NCBI GenBank assembly: GCA_040219935.1
Contig: JAVJUA010000056.1
Location: forward strand, 117,436 to 181,435
Source: UBA7803 sp040219935
GTDB taxonomy: Bacteria; Pseudomonadota; Gammaproteobacteria; Pseudomonadales; Azotimanducaceae
Reading direction: 5' to 3'
DNA length: 64,000 nucleotides
A program made the position numbers and the translations under genes. The notes below the pieces were generated by a model. That model saw nothing but the letters and a program-made list of their open reading frames with translations, ran no database searches and had not been told where the DNA came from. Every line of letters starts with the position of its first letter. Within the stretch, counting starts at the first letter, position 1. Of this stretch, positions 52,491 through 61,900 are shown piece after piece.

Positions 52491-54068
52491 ATGCCGCAGC
52501 CAGACCGCGTTTCCAACCGGCGAACGTTCGCCATCATCTCGCACCCGGATGCGGGCAAGACCACCATGACCGAAAAGCTGCTGCTGTTCGGCAACGCCAT
52601 TCAGCTCGCCGGCACGGTGAAGGCCCGGAAGTCTGACCGGCACGCGACGTCCGACTGGATGAGCATGGAGCAGGAGCGCGGCATCTCGGTGACCACGTCG
52701 GTGATGCAGTTCCCGTATCGGGACGCGGTGGTCAACCTGCTGGACACACCGGGCCACGAGGACTTTTCCGAGGACACCTACCGCACCCTCACCGCGGTGG
52801 ACTCGGCGCTGATGGTCATCGACGGTGCCAAGGGCGTGGAGCCGCGCACCATCAAGCTGATGGAGGTCTGCCGGCTGCGGGATACCCCCATCGTCACGTT
52901 CGTCAACAAGCTCGACCGCGAGATTCGCGACCCGGTGGAGCTGATGGACGAGATCGAGGACATCCTGCAGATCCAGTGCGCGCCCATGACCTGGCCCATC
53001 GGCATGGGCAGGCGGTTCAAAGGCATCTACGACCTGAATGCGGACCGCATCATCTGCTACCAGGGCGGCCATGGTCACCACATTCACGAGTTCAACGTCA
53101 TCGACGGCCTCGATACCGAGGCGGCGCGGACGCTGCTCGGCTACGACTATGACGACTTTCTGGGCGAGATCGAGCTGGTGCGCGGCGCCAGTCACGACTT
53201 CGACCGCGCCGACTTCCTCGGCGCGACGCTGTCGCCCGTCTACTTCGGCACGGCGCTCGGTAACTTCGGCGTGCGCGAGATGCTCGACGCCTTCGTGAGC
53301 TACGCGCCGACGCCGCAGCCCAGGGACACCGACGTCCGCCTGGTGACGCCGGCGGAGCCGGCGTTCAGCGGCTTCGTGTTCAAGATTCAGGCCAACATGG
53401 ATCCCAAGCATCGGGACCGCATCGCCTTCCTGCGGGTCTGCTCGGGCCGCTACACCCAGGGCATGCGCATGCATCACGTGCGCCTGGGCAAGGACGTGAA
53501 GATCGCCGATGCGGTGACCTTCATGGCCGGCGATCGGGTCCGCACCGAAGAGGCGTTTCCCGGCGACGTCATCGGTCTGCACAACCACGGCACCATTCAG
53601 ATCGGCGACACCTTCACGGAGGGTGAGAAGTTCAAGTTCAAGGGCGTGCCGAACTTCGCGCCGGAGATGTTCCGGCGGGTCCGGGTGCGGGACCCGCTGA
53701 AGACCAAGCAGCTCGAGCGCGGCCTGGATCAGCTTTCGGAAGAGGGCGCCAGCCAGGTGTTCAAGCCGCTGTCGCGCAACGAGCTGGTGGTTGGGGCGGT
53801 GGGCGCCCTGCAGTTCGACCTGGTCGCCTATCGGCTCAGGGACGAGTACCGTGCCGACTGCGTTTACGAAGACGCCCATGTGCACACGGCTCGTTGGGTG
53901 TATTGTAAAGACGTGAAGAAGCTCGACGAATTCAAGAGCAAGCTCCGGGACCATCTGGCGGTGGACGGTGGCGGCTACCTGACCTATCTGGCGCCGACCC
54001 GTGCCAACCTTCAGCTGGCTCAGGATCGCTGGCCGGAAGTGGAGTTCCGCAAGACGCGGGAGCACTGA
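52491..54068 (+). CDS. prfC: Peptide chain release factor 3
   Basis: A 525-residue translational GTPase. G1 is SHPDAGKTTMTEKLLLFG, G2 lies in GISVTTSVMQF, G3 is DTPGHEDFSEDT and G4 is NKLDRE. Length and C-terminal domains (GVPNFAPEMFRRVRVRDP) match RF3, which releases RF1/RF2 from the ribosome after termination. It follows rimI, as in E. coli where yjjG lies in between. Confidence 0.97.
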   Translation: MPQPDRVSNRRTFAIISHPDAGKTTMTEKLLLFGNAIQLAGTVKARKSDRHATSDWMSMEQERGISVTTSVMQFPYRDAVVNLLDTPGHEDFSEDTYRTLTAVDSALMVIDGAKGVEPRTIKLMEVCRLRDTPIVTFVNKLDREIRDPVELMDEIEDILQIQCAPMTWPIGMGRRFKGIYDLNADRIICYQGGHGHHIHEFNVIDGLDTEAARTLLGYDYDDFLGEIELVRGASHDFDRADFLGATLSPVYFGTALGNFGVREMLDAFVSYAPTPQPRDTDVRLVTPAEPAFSGFVFKIQANMDPKHRDRIAFLRVCSGRYTQGMRMHHVRLGKDVKIADAVTFMAGDRVRTEEAFPGDVIGLHNHGTIQIGDTFTEGEKFKFKGVPNFAPEMFRRVRVRDPLKTKQLERGLDQLSEEGASQVFKPLSRNELVVGAVGALQFDLVAYRLRDEYRADCVYEDAHVHTARWVYCKDVKKLDEFKSKLRDHLAVDGGGYLTYLAPTRANLQLAQDRWPEVEFRKTREH

Positions 54069-54080
54069 ACGGAGTCTGGT

Positions 54081-54449
54081 ATGAGCAGCATTCTGGTGAT
54101 CGACGATGACGCCGCAGTTCGTCAGGTGGTCGGTGAGATGTTGCGGCTGGCCGGACACGACGTGACGATCGCCGAGAATGGTCGGATCGCCATCCAGCGC
54201 CTGGGAGATCAGAGCTTCGATCTCATCATCACCGACCTCATCATGCCCGAGCAGGAGGGCATCGAGACCATCGCCGAGATCCGGCGCCGCGACGCCGATG
54301 TGCCCATCGTCGCCATCTCCGGGGGCGGCCGGCTGGGTCCCGGTGACTACCTCGAGACCGCTCGCTATCTGGGCGCCGATGCCACCCTGGCGAAGCCCTT
54401 CGGGCGCCAGGAGCTGATCGCCACCATCGACGCGCTGCTCGACCGCTGA
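54081..54449 (+). CDS. Stand-alone CheY-like receiver protein
   Basis: A 122-residue single receiver domain. Acidic residues DDD at 8-10, the phospho-acceptor Asp52 in LIITDLIMPEQ, the switch Ser in VAISGGGRL and the Lys in TLAKPFG are all present, so it should be phosphorylated. There is no output domain; it probably works by protein contact. No cognate kinase is adjacent. It lies 12 bp after prfC and could be in the same unit. Confidence 0.88.
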   Translation: MSSILVIDDDAAVRQVVGEMLRLAGHDVTIAENGRIAIQRLGDQSFDLIITDLIMPEQEGIETIAEIRRRDADVPIVAISGGGRLGPGDYLETARYLGADATLAKPFGRQELIATIDALLDR

Positions 54450-54454
54450 TCGCC

Positions 54455-55243
54455 GTGGACCAGAGTCTGCTCGACGCCTTCGAACGCTGCGCCGGCGATC
54501 CGCAGGCCGACGAGGTGCGCATGGCCGTGCTGGTGGCCCGGGCGCTGGACCACCAGGTCGACGACAGCGACGTGCTCGGTCCGTTGGCCGAATTGTCTGC
54601 GGGGCTGCCCCCGGGAAAATCGCCGTGGGCCTACCTGCGCGACGCCGGCTTCGGTGGCGACGTGCCCGGCTATGCCCACCTGGACAACAGCAATCTGGCT
54701 CGGGTGCTGGCCCGCCGCAAGGGCATTCCCATCACCCTGGGCGTGCTGCTGATGGCGGTATCCCGGCACGCCGGGCTGCGCGCCCACGGCATCAACTTCC
54801 CCGGCCATTTCCTGGTGGACGTGGATGGCGAGATGGTGGACCCGTTTCTGATGGCGTCGGTCGAGCGCGAGCAGTGCCTGGCCCGGCTGCCGGCGGCGTT
54901 GCGCGCGGCCGATCCGGCGGCCCTGTTCGCCCGTGCCACCCCCGTCGCCGTGGGCCTGCGGATGCTGAACAACGTGCGCCAGGCGCATGCGGGCCATGGC
55001 GCCTGGCACGAGGCCCTGGACATCGTCGACGCTCAGCTCCGGCTGGCGCCGGGTCAGCCGGCTCTGCACATCGAGCGGGGCGACCTCTGGGCACGTATCG
55101 GCCTGGTGACGCCCGCGCGCGAAGCCTTCGAGCGCGCCCGGACGCTGGCGGCGCGGCTGGCCGATGACGATGGGCGGCATTGGCTGGCGCTGGCCGAGGC
55201 GCGGCTGACCGGCATCGGCGATGCCGGCGACGTGGTGCACTAG
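54455..55243 (+). CDS. SirB1-like transglutaminase-fold/TPR protein
   Basis: A 262-residue protein from GTG 54455. The SirB1 region (PF13369) has LDNSNLARVLARRKGIPITLGVLLMAVSRHAG and HGINFPGHFLVDVDGEMVDPF; the usual Cys of the transglutaminase triad is not seen at the expected place, as in other SirB1-like proteins. A TPR-like C-terminus (LDIVDAQLRLAPGQPALHIERGDLW) follows. Function unknown. The stop codon shares bases with that of the convergent fabY (CTAG). Confidence 0.75.
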   Translation: MDQSLLDAFERCAGDPQADEVRMAVLVARALDHQVDDSDVLGPLAELSAGLPPGKSPWAYLRDAGFGGDVPGYAHLDNSNLARVLARRKGIPITLGVLLMAVSRHAGLRAHGINFPGHFLVDVDGEMVDPFLMASVEREQCLARLPAALRAADPAALFARATPVAVGLRMLNNVRQAHAGHGAWHEALDIVDAQLRLAPGQPALHIERGDLWARIGLVTPAREAFERARTLAARLADDDGRHWLALAEARLTGIGDAGDVVH

Positions 55244-57108
55244 CCGGTCATGTCGCCGAACGGGTTCTCCGGGTTGGTGCGCACCGGCAGCCCGAAGCCG
55301 GGGATGCGGATGGCATCGGCCGACAGCTCCAGGTCCGACCCTTCCAGCACGCCTTCTCCGAACCGGTAGATGGGCGCGACCTCGCCGCGGTCCATGGCCG
55401 CGTCGTAGTCCGCGGCCGCCTGCTCGATGCGGTCGTTGGCCTGGCGGAATCGAGCCATGGCCTTGGCCCCGTGTCGGCGCTCGAGCATGCGCAGCGTCTG
55501 CTGCGGCGACAGAATCACACCGGTCGCATTGTTGCCGCCGAACCCTTTGGAGTTGATCAGGGCCGCGGAGCGCGCCTCGGCGCCCACCTCGAGGTGCGTC
55601 ATGGGGAAGTGCAGGTGGCTCGAGTGCACGTCATCGGCGATGTGGTCGATGGTGGTGATCCCGGGCAGCCAGCCGTCGGCCCACTGCCCCAGCACGGCGG
55701 CGAGCTGGTCGCCGCCCGCAGGCGCCATGGAGTGACCGACGTAGGCCTTCACGGCGCCCACCGGCCAGCGCTCGATGCCGTGCACGCGGGCGAGCTCGTT
55801 CAGAATGTGGCTCTCGGTCACCCGGTTCTGCGGGGTGCCGGTACCATGAGCCTGCACGAAGCTGCCGCGGCGCAGGCCATCGTCGCCCAGCATGGCGCGA
55901 ATCAGCCCCATGGCCTTGCCGACGGTCAGGTAGTTGCCGATGCCGGGGCCGGGAATCGACTTCTTGTAGCCGTCGGCGTTGACGAACACGTCGGGCACCG
56001 AGCCGAGGATGCGGGCGCCGAGCTCCATGGCCAGCGTGTCGTCCATGAGCACGGCGAAGATCGATCCTTCGGCCACCGTGAAGCCGCAATTGTCCGAGAA
56101 CGGCCGGCAGGCGCGGCGATGGTCGGGCTGGTCGCTGCGGCCGTCCAGCGCCATGAGCGCCTCGTCCTCGGCCAGCGCGCCCATGACCCGGTAGCCCTCG
56201 ATGACGTCGGGCACCACGGGCGCTTCCGAGTTGCCCACCATGACCAGGCGCTTGCGGCCGGCACGGATATCCGCCACGCCCTGGCGAAGGCCGTACAGAA
56301 ACGTGGCGCAGGCGCCGATGACACCTGCGGTGCCGCCGACCGAGCCCAGCACGTAGGCGTTGACGAAGTCGCCCGGCATCTCCGAGAGCCCCAGGGGCAC
56401 GTTCTTCGAGGTGGGGCGCTTGCCGAGCAGGGGGTTCTGAAACAGCCCACCGTAGCCTTCGGCGTCGAGCTGGCCCATGGCGCTTCCCGAATAGACGGCG
56501 AACTCGTCCGGAGCCACCGCCTGCTTCAGCACATCCAGATCGATGCCTGTGGAGCGCAGCGCGTCGGAGGCGCCGAACACGGTGAGCTGCAGCGCCCGCG
56601 GATGGTTGCGGGACGGGTACACGGCGCCGGGATCGAACCCGGTGGGCACCTGGCCGGCAGCGCTCACGCGCGACCGGCGACGGTCCGGAAACAGGACGTC
56701 GACGCCGCCGTCCACGTCCACCCGCACCGTGCGCTCGTCGACGTCGGTCATCCGCCAGCCGTCGGGCAGGTGGTCGGGCAGGTGCCGACGGGCGATCTGG
56801 AACGACAGTGTGTCGCCGCCGGGCTGGGGCCGCAGCATGGCGCTCTTGTGACAGACCACGTTGTCGACGTCGAACAGCTCGATCCTGCGGACCAGGGTGT
56901 GGGCATCGATGCGCTGCCGCACGGCCGACTGGTCAGGATCGGCGTCGATGTTCATGAGCCTGGCCAGGCTGCGATAGGTGCGGCTGCGTGCCTGCTCACC
57001 GATGGCGTCGATGACGAGCCGCCGGTAGGCGTGGTGGAACGAGACCCGGCCCGCGGCATTGATGCCGCCGAAGCCGACGATGACGGGCAGGCGCGAGGTC
57101 GAGCTCAT
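55240..57108 (-). CDS. fabY: Beta-ketoacyl synthase of the FabY type
   Basis: A 622-residue condensing enzyme. The ketosynthase core has the nucleophilic Cys in GVIGACATFLYGL, the first His in AHGTGTPQNRV and the second in YVGHSMAPAGGDQ, followed by NSKGFGGNNAT. The size of over 600 residues with a long N-terminal part, and INAAGRVSFHHAYRR at the start, fit FabY (PA5174), which starts fatty-acid synthesis in P. aeruginosa from acetyl-CoA and malonyl-ACP in place of FabH. The FabY call comes from length and layout. It lies 4 bp after the thiolase gene and so is co-transcribed with it. Confidence 0.78.
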   Translation of the reverse strand: MSSTSRLPVIVGFGGINAAGRVSFHHAYRRLVIDAIGEQARSRTYRSLARLMNIDADPDQSAVRQRIDAHTLVRRIELFDVDNVVCHKSAMLRPQPGGDTLSFQIARRHLPDHLPDGWRMTDVDERTVRVDVDGGVDVLFPDRRRSRVSAAGQVPTGFDPGAVYPSRNHPRALQLTVFGASDALRSTGIDLDVLKQAVAPDEFAVYSGSAMGQLDAEGYGGLFQNPLLGKRPTSKNVPLGLSEMPGDFVNAYVLGSVGGTAGVIGACATFLYGLRQGVADIRAGRKRLVMVGNSEAPVVPDVIEGYRVMGALAEDEALMALDGRSDQPDHRRACRPFSDNCGFTVAEGSIFAVLMDDTLAMELGARILGSVPDVFVNADGYKKSIPGPGIGNYLTVGKAMGLIRAMLGDDGLRRGSFVQAHGTGTPQNRVTESHILNELARVHGIERWPVGAVKAYVGHSMAPAGGDQLAAVLGQWADGWLPGITTIDHIADDVHSSHLHFPMTHLEVGAEARSAALINSKGFGGNNATGVILSPQQTLRMLERRHGAKAMARFRQANDRIEQAAADYDAAMDRGEVAPIYRFGEGVLEGSDLELSADAIRIPGFGLPVRTNPENPFGDMTG

Positions 57109-57112
57109 GGGT

Positions 57113-58273
57113 TCATTCCCGCTCCAGGGCGACGGCGGTCGCCTCGCCGCCGCCGATGCACAAAGCGGCGATGCCGCGCTTCTTGCCCATGCTGGCCATG
57201 GCGGTGGCCAGGGTCACGATCAGGCGGCTGCCGGTGGAGCCGATGGGATGGCCCTGGGCGCAGGCGCCGCCATAGACGTTGACGCGCTCCGGGTCGAGGT
57301 CGAGCCCGGAGATGGTCAGCATGGTGACCATGGCGAACGCTTCGTTGATCTCGAACAGATCGACGTCGTCGGCGCGCCAGCCGAGCTTGGCGAGCAGGCG
57401 GCCGATGGCGTCGATGGGTGCCAGGGTGAACTCGCTCGGATGGCGAGCGCTGGCCGCGTGTCCGGCGATGCGCGCCAGCGGCTCGGCTCTCCCCAGAGCG
57501 GCGGCCCCCGCCACCACCAGCGCCGAGGCGCCGTCGGAGATGGAGCTCGAATTCGCAGCGGTGATGGTGCCGTCGGTCTTGAACGCCGGACGCAGCGACG
57601 GGATGCGTTCGATCTTCGATCGGTGCGGCTGCTCGTCGTCGCGAACGGCCTCGTCACCGACGACGACCGGCACGATCTCGGCGCCGAGCGCGCCGCTCGC
57701 AATGGCCGCCCGCGCCCGCTCCACGGAGCGAATGGCGTAGGCATCCTGTGCTTCCCGGGTGAGCTGATGGGCATCCGCCGTCGCCTGGGCGAACGTGCCC
57801 ATGGCGGCGCCGGTGTCGGCATCCTCCAGGCCATCGAGGAACATCGCGTCCTTGAGCTCGCCGTGGCCCATGCGCAGGCCGCGGCGAGCCTTGGCGATGA
57901 GGTAGGGCGCGTTGCTCATGCTCTCCATGCCGCCGGAAACCACCAGCGACGCGCTGCCGGCGCGAATCAGATCGCTGGCGAGCATGGTGGCCTTCATGCC
58001 GGATCCGCACACCTTGTTCACCGTGGTGGCGCCGCAGTGGTCGGGCAGGCCGGCGCCCCGGGCAGCCTGACGGGCCGGCGCCTGCTTCAGGCCGGCGGCT
58101 ATCACGTTGCCCATCATCACCTCGGACACGGCCTCCGGATCGATCCCGGATCGCTCGACGGCGGCGCGGATGGCGACGGCGCCGAGTTGCGGCGCCGTCA
58201 GCGTGGACAGGCCGCCCTGAAAGCTGCCGATGGGCGTTCGGGCGGCACCGAGGATGTAGGCATGATCAGACAT
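57113..58273 (-). CDS. Acetyl-CoA C-acyltransferase (thiolase)
   Basis: A 386-residue thiolase. The acylated Cys is in NKVCGSGMKA, the His is in GGACAQGHPIGSTG, and the second Cys is in LCIGGGEATA; FEINEAFA is the fourth family motif. Such enzymes make acetoacetyl-CoA from two acetyl-CoA or cleave 3-ketoacyl-CoA. Whether this one is biosynthetic (AtoB/PhaA) or degradative is not clear. It lies just ahead of fabY on the same strand. Confidence 0.9.
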   Translation of the reverse strand: MSDHAYILGAARTPIGSFQGGLSTLTAPQLGAVAIRAAVERSGIDPEAVSEVMMGNVIAAGLKQAPARQAARGAGLPDHCGATTVNKVCGSGMKATMLASDLIRAGSASLVVSGGMESMSNAPYLIAKARRGLRMGHGELKDAMFLDGLEDADTGAAMGTFAQATADAHQLTREAQDAYAIRSVERARAAIASGALGAEIVPVVVGDEAVRDDEQPHRSKIERIPSLRPAFKTDGTITAANSSSISDGASALVVAGAAALGRAEPLARIAGHAASARHPSEFTLAPIDAIGRLLAKLGWRADDVDLFEINEAFAMVTMLTISGLDLDPERVNVYGGACAQGHPIGSTGSRLIVTLATAMASMGKKRGIAALCIGGGEATAVALERE

Positions 58274-58351
58274 GTGCGGGGGTTCCCCTCAGGCATCGTG
58301 CGCGCATTCTACCCGTCCCGGCGGCCGTTGCTGAACCGGTCTCTCCCGTGC

Positions 58352-58855
58352 TCAGCGTTCGCCGAACCGGGGAATGAGCTCTACGAAGTTGCACGGCCGG
58401 AAGTCGATGTCGAGCTGATGATGCAGGATTTTCTCCCAGCCGGTGCGCACGGCGTTGGCCGATCCGGGCAGCGCGAAGATCAGGGTGCCGTTCGCGAGGC
58501 CGCCGAGGGCGCGGGACTGAATCGTCGAGGCACCGATCTCGGCGTAGGAGAGCTGCCGGAACAGCTCCCCGAAGCCGAGGATGTCCTTGTCGAGCAGCGG
58601 CGCCAGGGCTTCCGGCGTGCTGTCGCGGCCGGTGAACCCGGTGCCGCCCGTGGTCAGGATCACGTGGATGGCCGGGTCGGCGATCCAGCGCGACACCTCG
58701 GCACGAATGCGGTACACGTCGTCGGGCACGATGGCCCGCTCGGCGAGTCGATGGCCGTCTGCCTCGAGCAGCGCCACCAGCAGGTCGCCGGACTTGTCGG
58801 TCGCCGCGGTGCGGGAATCGGAAACGGTGAGCACGGTGCAGGAAAGCTGGGTCAT
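58352..58855 (-). CDS. moaB: Molybdenum cofactor biosynthesis protein MoaB
   Basis: A 167-residue protein of the MogA/MoaB family with LTVSDSRTAATDKSGDLL, ILTTGGTGFTGRDSTPEA and FALPGSANAVRTGWEKIL. It binds and adenylates molybdopterin (or stands in for MogA). No other molybdenum-cofactor gene is visible nearby. It is 78 bp upstream of the thiolase gene and divergent from the carboxylase. Confidence 0.93.
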   Translation of the reverse strand: MTQLSCTVLTVSDSRTAATDKSGDLLVALLEADGHRLAERAIVPDDVYRIRAEVSRWIADPAIHVILTTGGTGFTGRDSTPEALAPLLDKDILGFGELFRQLSYAEIGASTIQSRALGGLANGTLIFALPGSANAVRTGWEKILHHQLDIDFRPCNFVELIPRFGER

Positions 58856-58987
58856 CGACGACTCGCGGCGGCGCCTGTTTTTACAAGGTTTTCTCAGTAA
58901 AATCGGCCACTTACGTATGGGGGCGTTTGCGTATCCCCCGGTTAGTGGCTAGAGTACCGGCCATCTTACACCGGACTGACTCGGACA

Positions 58988-61900
58988 GTGGAAAAACAGC
59001 TCGTGGAAGGGGACAGGCTCTTTCTCATCGCAGAGAGCCTGGCAAAGGATTTTTCGCTCTTTCCGACCGCCGACATAGAAGAGCCGCTACCCGGTCTGCT
59101 GGGTCAGCGGGAGATCCTGCGTCAGCGTGACCGTCTCGCCAAGCTCGACGTCGACTCCTACATCGAGGCCGTGGTGGCCCGTGCCGAGGACCCGGGCCGG
59201 ACGCCGGCGCCGGAGGTCATCCGCCAACTCGGCCGGGTGGTGGAGGAAGAGTCCGACGGGCCGTTCTATGCGGCCACCGTGGAGATGGACTTCGACGGCC
59301 AGCTCCGCTCCATCGGCTTCATCGCCCAGAACCGGGCGGCCAGAAACGGCGTCTGGATGCCGGAGCACCATCTGGCCGCGGCCGCGCGCATTCAGATGTG
59401 CTCGCAGCGCGCGCTGCCCATCGTTACGCTGATGGACACGCCTGGTGCCGACGCCGGGGAGCAGGCCAACCGCGAGAATCAGGCCCACAGCATCTCGCGG
59501 CTGATCGCGGAGATGAGCAACGTCGACGTGCCCAACATCGGCATCGTCTTCGGGCTCGGCTACTCGGGCGGCGCCATACCTCTGGCAGCCAGCAACATGA
59601 TTCTGTCGGTGCGCGACGGCGTGTTCAGCACCATCCAGCCGAAGGGCCTGGCCAACATCGCCCGGCGCCTCAACCTGTCCTGGCAGGAGTGCGCCAAGTA
59701 CGTGGGCCTGTCGCCCTTCGAGCTCTATGCCCAGGGCAACATCGACGGCGTGATCGACTACGCGCCGGGTGAGAGCGGCGACAAGCTGGAGAACCTCCGG
59801 GCCGCCATCGTCTTCGGCCTGATGCGGGTGGAAGACAAGGTCAAGGAGTTCGTGGCAGGCAATCCGTACATCCTCGATCACTACCGGCAGAGCCTGCAGC
59901 GCTATCTGAACCCGTCGGCCCGGCTCAAGGTGATGCAGACCACGGCGTCCCTGAAGCTGACCCGCAACCCGACCGAGTACCTGAACGTGTTCGGCGTGGC
60001 GTTCCGCTACCTGCGCTATCTGAAGGTGCGCCAGCGCATCAAGGCGACCACCAAGTCCCAGTACGGGCGCCTCGCTGATCAGGAGCTGCCCAAGGGCGAG
60101 CTGGACGTTCGCGCCGACCTGGAGCGGCGCCAGACCTTCCTGCGCTGGATGCAGGACCCGGACCGCATCGTCTATGACGATGCCCTGTCGAAGGCCTGGA
60201 AGAACTATCACGAGAAGAAGCTGGCCGTTCACGACGAGCGCGGCCGCATCGCCCAGCTCATCTTCGGCGAGCCGAAGAAGAACTACGAGGACGCGCGCTC
60301 CGGGCTGCTGACCACGGTTGGCGTGTTCCTCTACAACCGCTGGAAGGCGGATGCGGTCGGCAACCTGCGGGCGCTGAAGGACTTCCTGCAGCGTCATGAG
60401 GACATTCCCCAGATCCTGCGGGTCGAGGACATCCGCAATCCCAAGGGTCTGGCCTTCGCGCTGGCCGACGACGCCGACCTGCTGCCGATGCTGCGCCACT
60501 GCTTCAGCCACGAGGGCAAGAAGCTGCTGCGCCGCGCCGGCATCGAGGAGAAGTCGGAGGTCTATCTGGCCAACCAGCTCACCAACGAGCTGAATCTGGC
60601 GATGACCGGCTGCGACCTGGCCGGCGCGCTTGCCGAGCCCGGCAGCCACGTTCGGGCGGTGCAGGGGCGAGGCGGCTCCGAGATCGCGATCAATCGCGCC
60701 GTGCTGACGGATCGCTTTGCCGAACTCATCGCGCCGCCGCGCACGGGCGCGTCGCCGGTGCCGTTCTCCGACATGACGGTGCTGGACGTGCTGCTGACCG
60801 ACGACCTGCGCAGCGACTTCGTCACCGAATGCGAGAACCTGCTGCTGTTCGATTCGGTCTACGACCAGATCATCGCCAACCTGGACAGCATCGCCGAGGA
60901 GGCGCAGGCCAAGCAGGCGCTGTCGAAGTCGTCGCTGGCGCAGCTGCTCGACACGACCCTGAATCTGGCCGCGAAGGGCGTGACCCTGGGTGTGGTGCCG
61001 GGCGACGCGTCATCCGAGCAGGTGGCGCAGCGGCTGCGCAATCAGTTCACGCTCTGGTACCGGCGGGTGATGCGGCTGCCGCGCAACACCGACTTCTTCC
61101 GATCGGTCGAGGAGTGGAAGAAGGCCAGCTTCGCGCATCTGTCGGACACCCTGTTCGTGGTGGTCACGCACCTCTTCGACGTGCTGCTGTTCTCGTTCAT
61201 TCAGTCGGAACGGGACGGCAAGGCCTATCAGGGCCGCATCAATCCGAAGAACATCGGCCGCCGCAAGGACTTCTGGAACCGTCTCAACATCGCCTATCGC
61301 GACCTGCTCATCCAGAACGTGCTGCGCCGCTTCAAGAACGAGCGCGGCTCCAGCACCCAGCAGTTCGTGGAGGCGTTCTTCAGCGACTTCGAAGAGAAGT
61401 TCTCCGAGCTCATCAGCTCCGACCCCTGCACGTTTCCGGGCTTCCGGCTCTCCATCGAGCAGGCGCTCAAGCGCGATGTGGCGCCGTGCGGCATCATCAC
61501 CGGCATCGGCACCCTGAAAGGCATCGCCGGCAATGCGCGGGTCGGCGCGGTGATCTCCAACGTCGAGTTCCAGGCCGGCTCGTTCGACATGGCCAGCGCC
61601 GAGAAATTCTGCCGGCTGCTGGTGGAGTGCGCCGAGCAGCATCTGCCCGTGGTCTGCTTCGTCTCCTCCGGCGGCATGCAGACCAAGGAGGGCGCCGGCG
61701 CGCTGTTCTCCATGGCCGCGGTCAACGACCGGGTGACCCGGTTCGTGCGCGATCACGACCTGCCGGTGATCATGTTCGGGTTCGGCGACTGCACCGGCGG
61801 CGCCCAGGCCAGCTTCGTCACCCATCCGTTGGCGCAGACCTACTACTTCTCGGGTACCAGCATGCCGTTCGCCGGGCAGATCGTGGTGCCTTCCAACCTG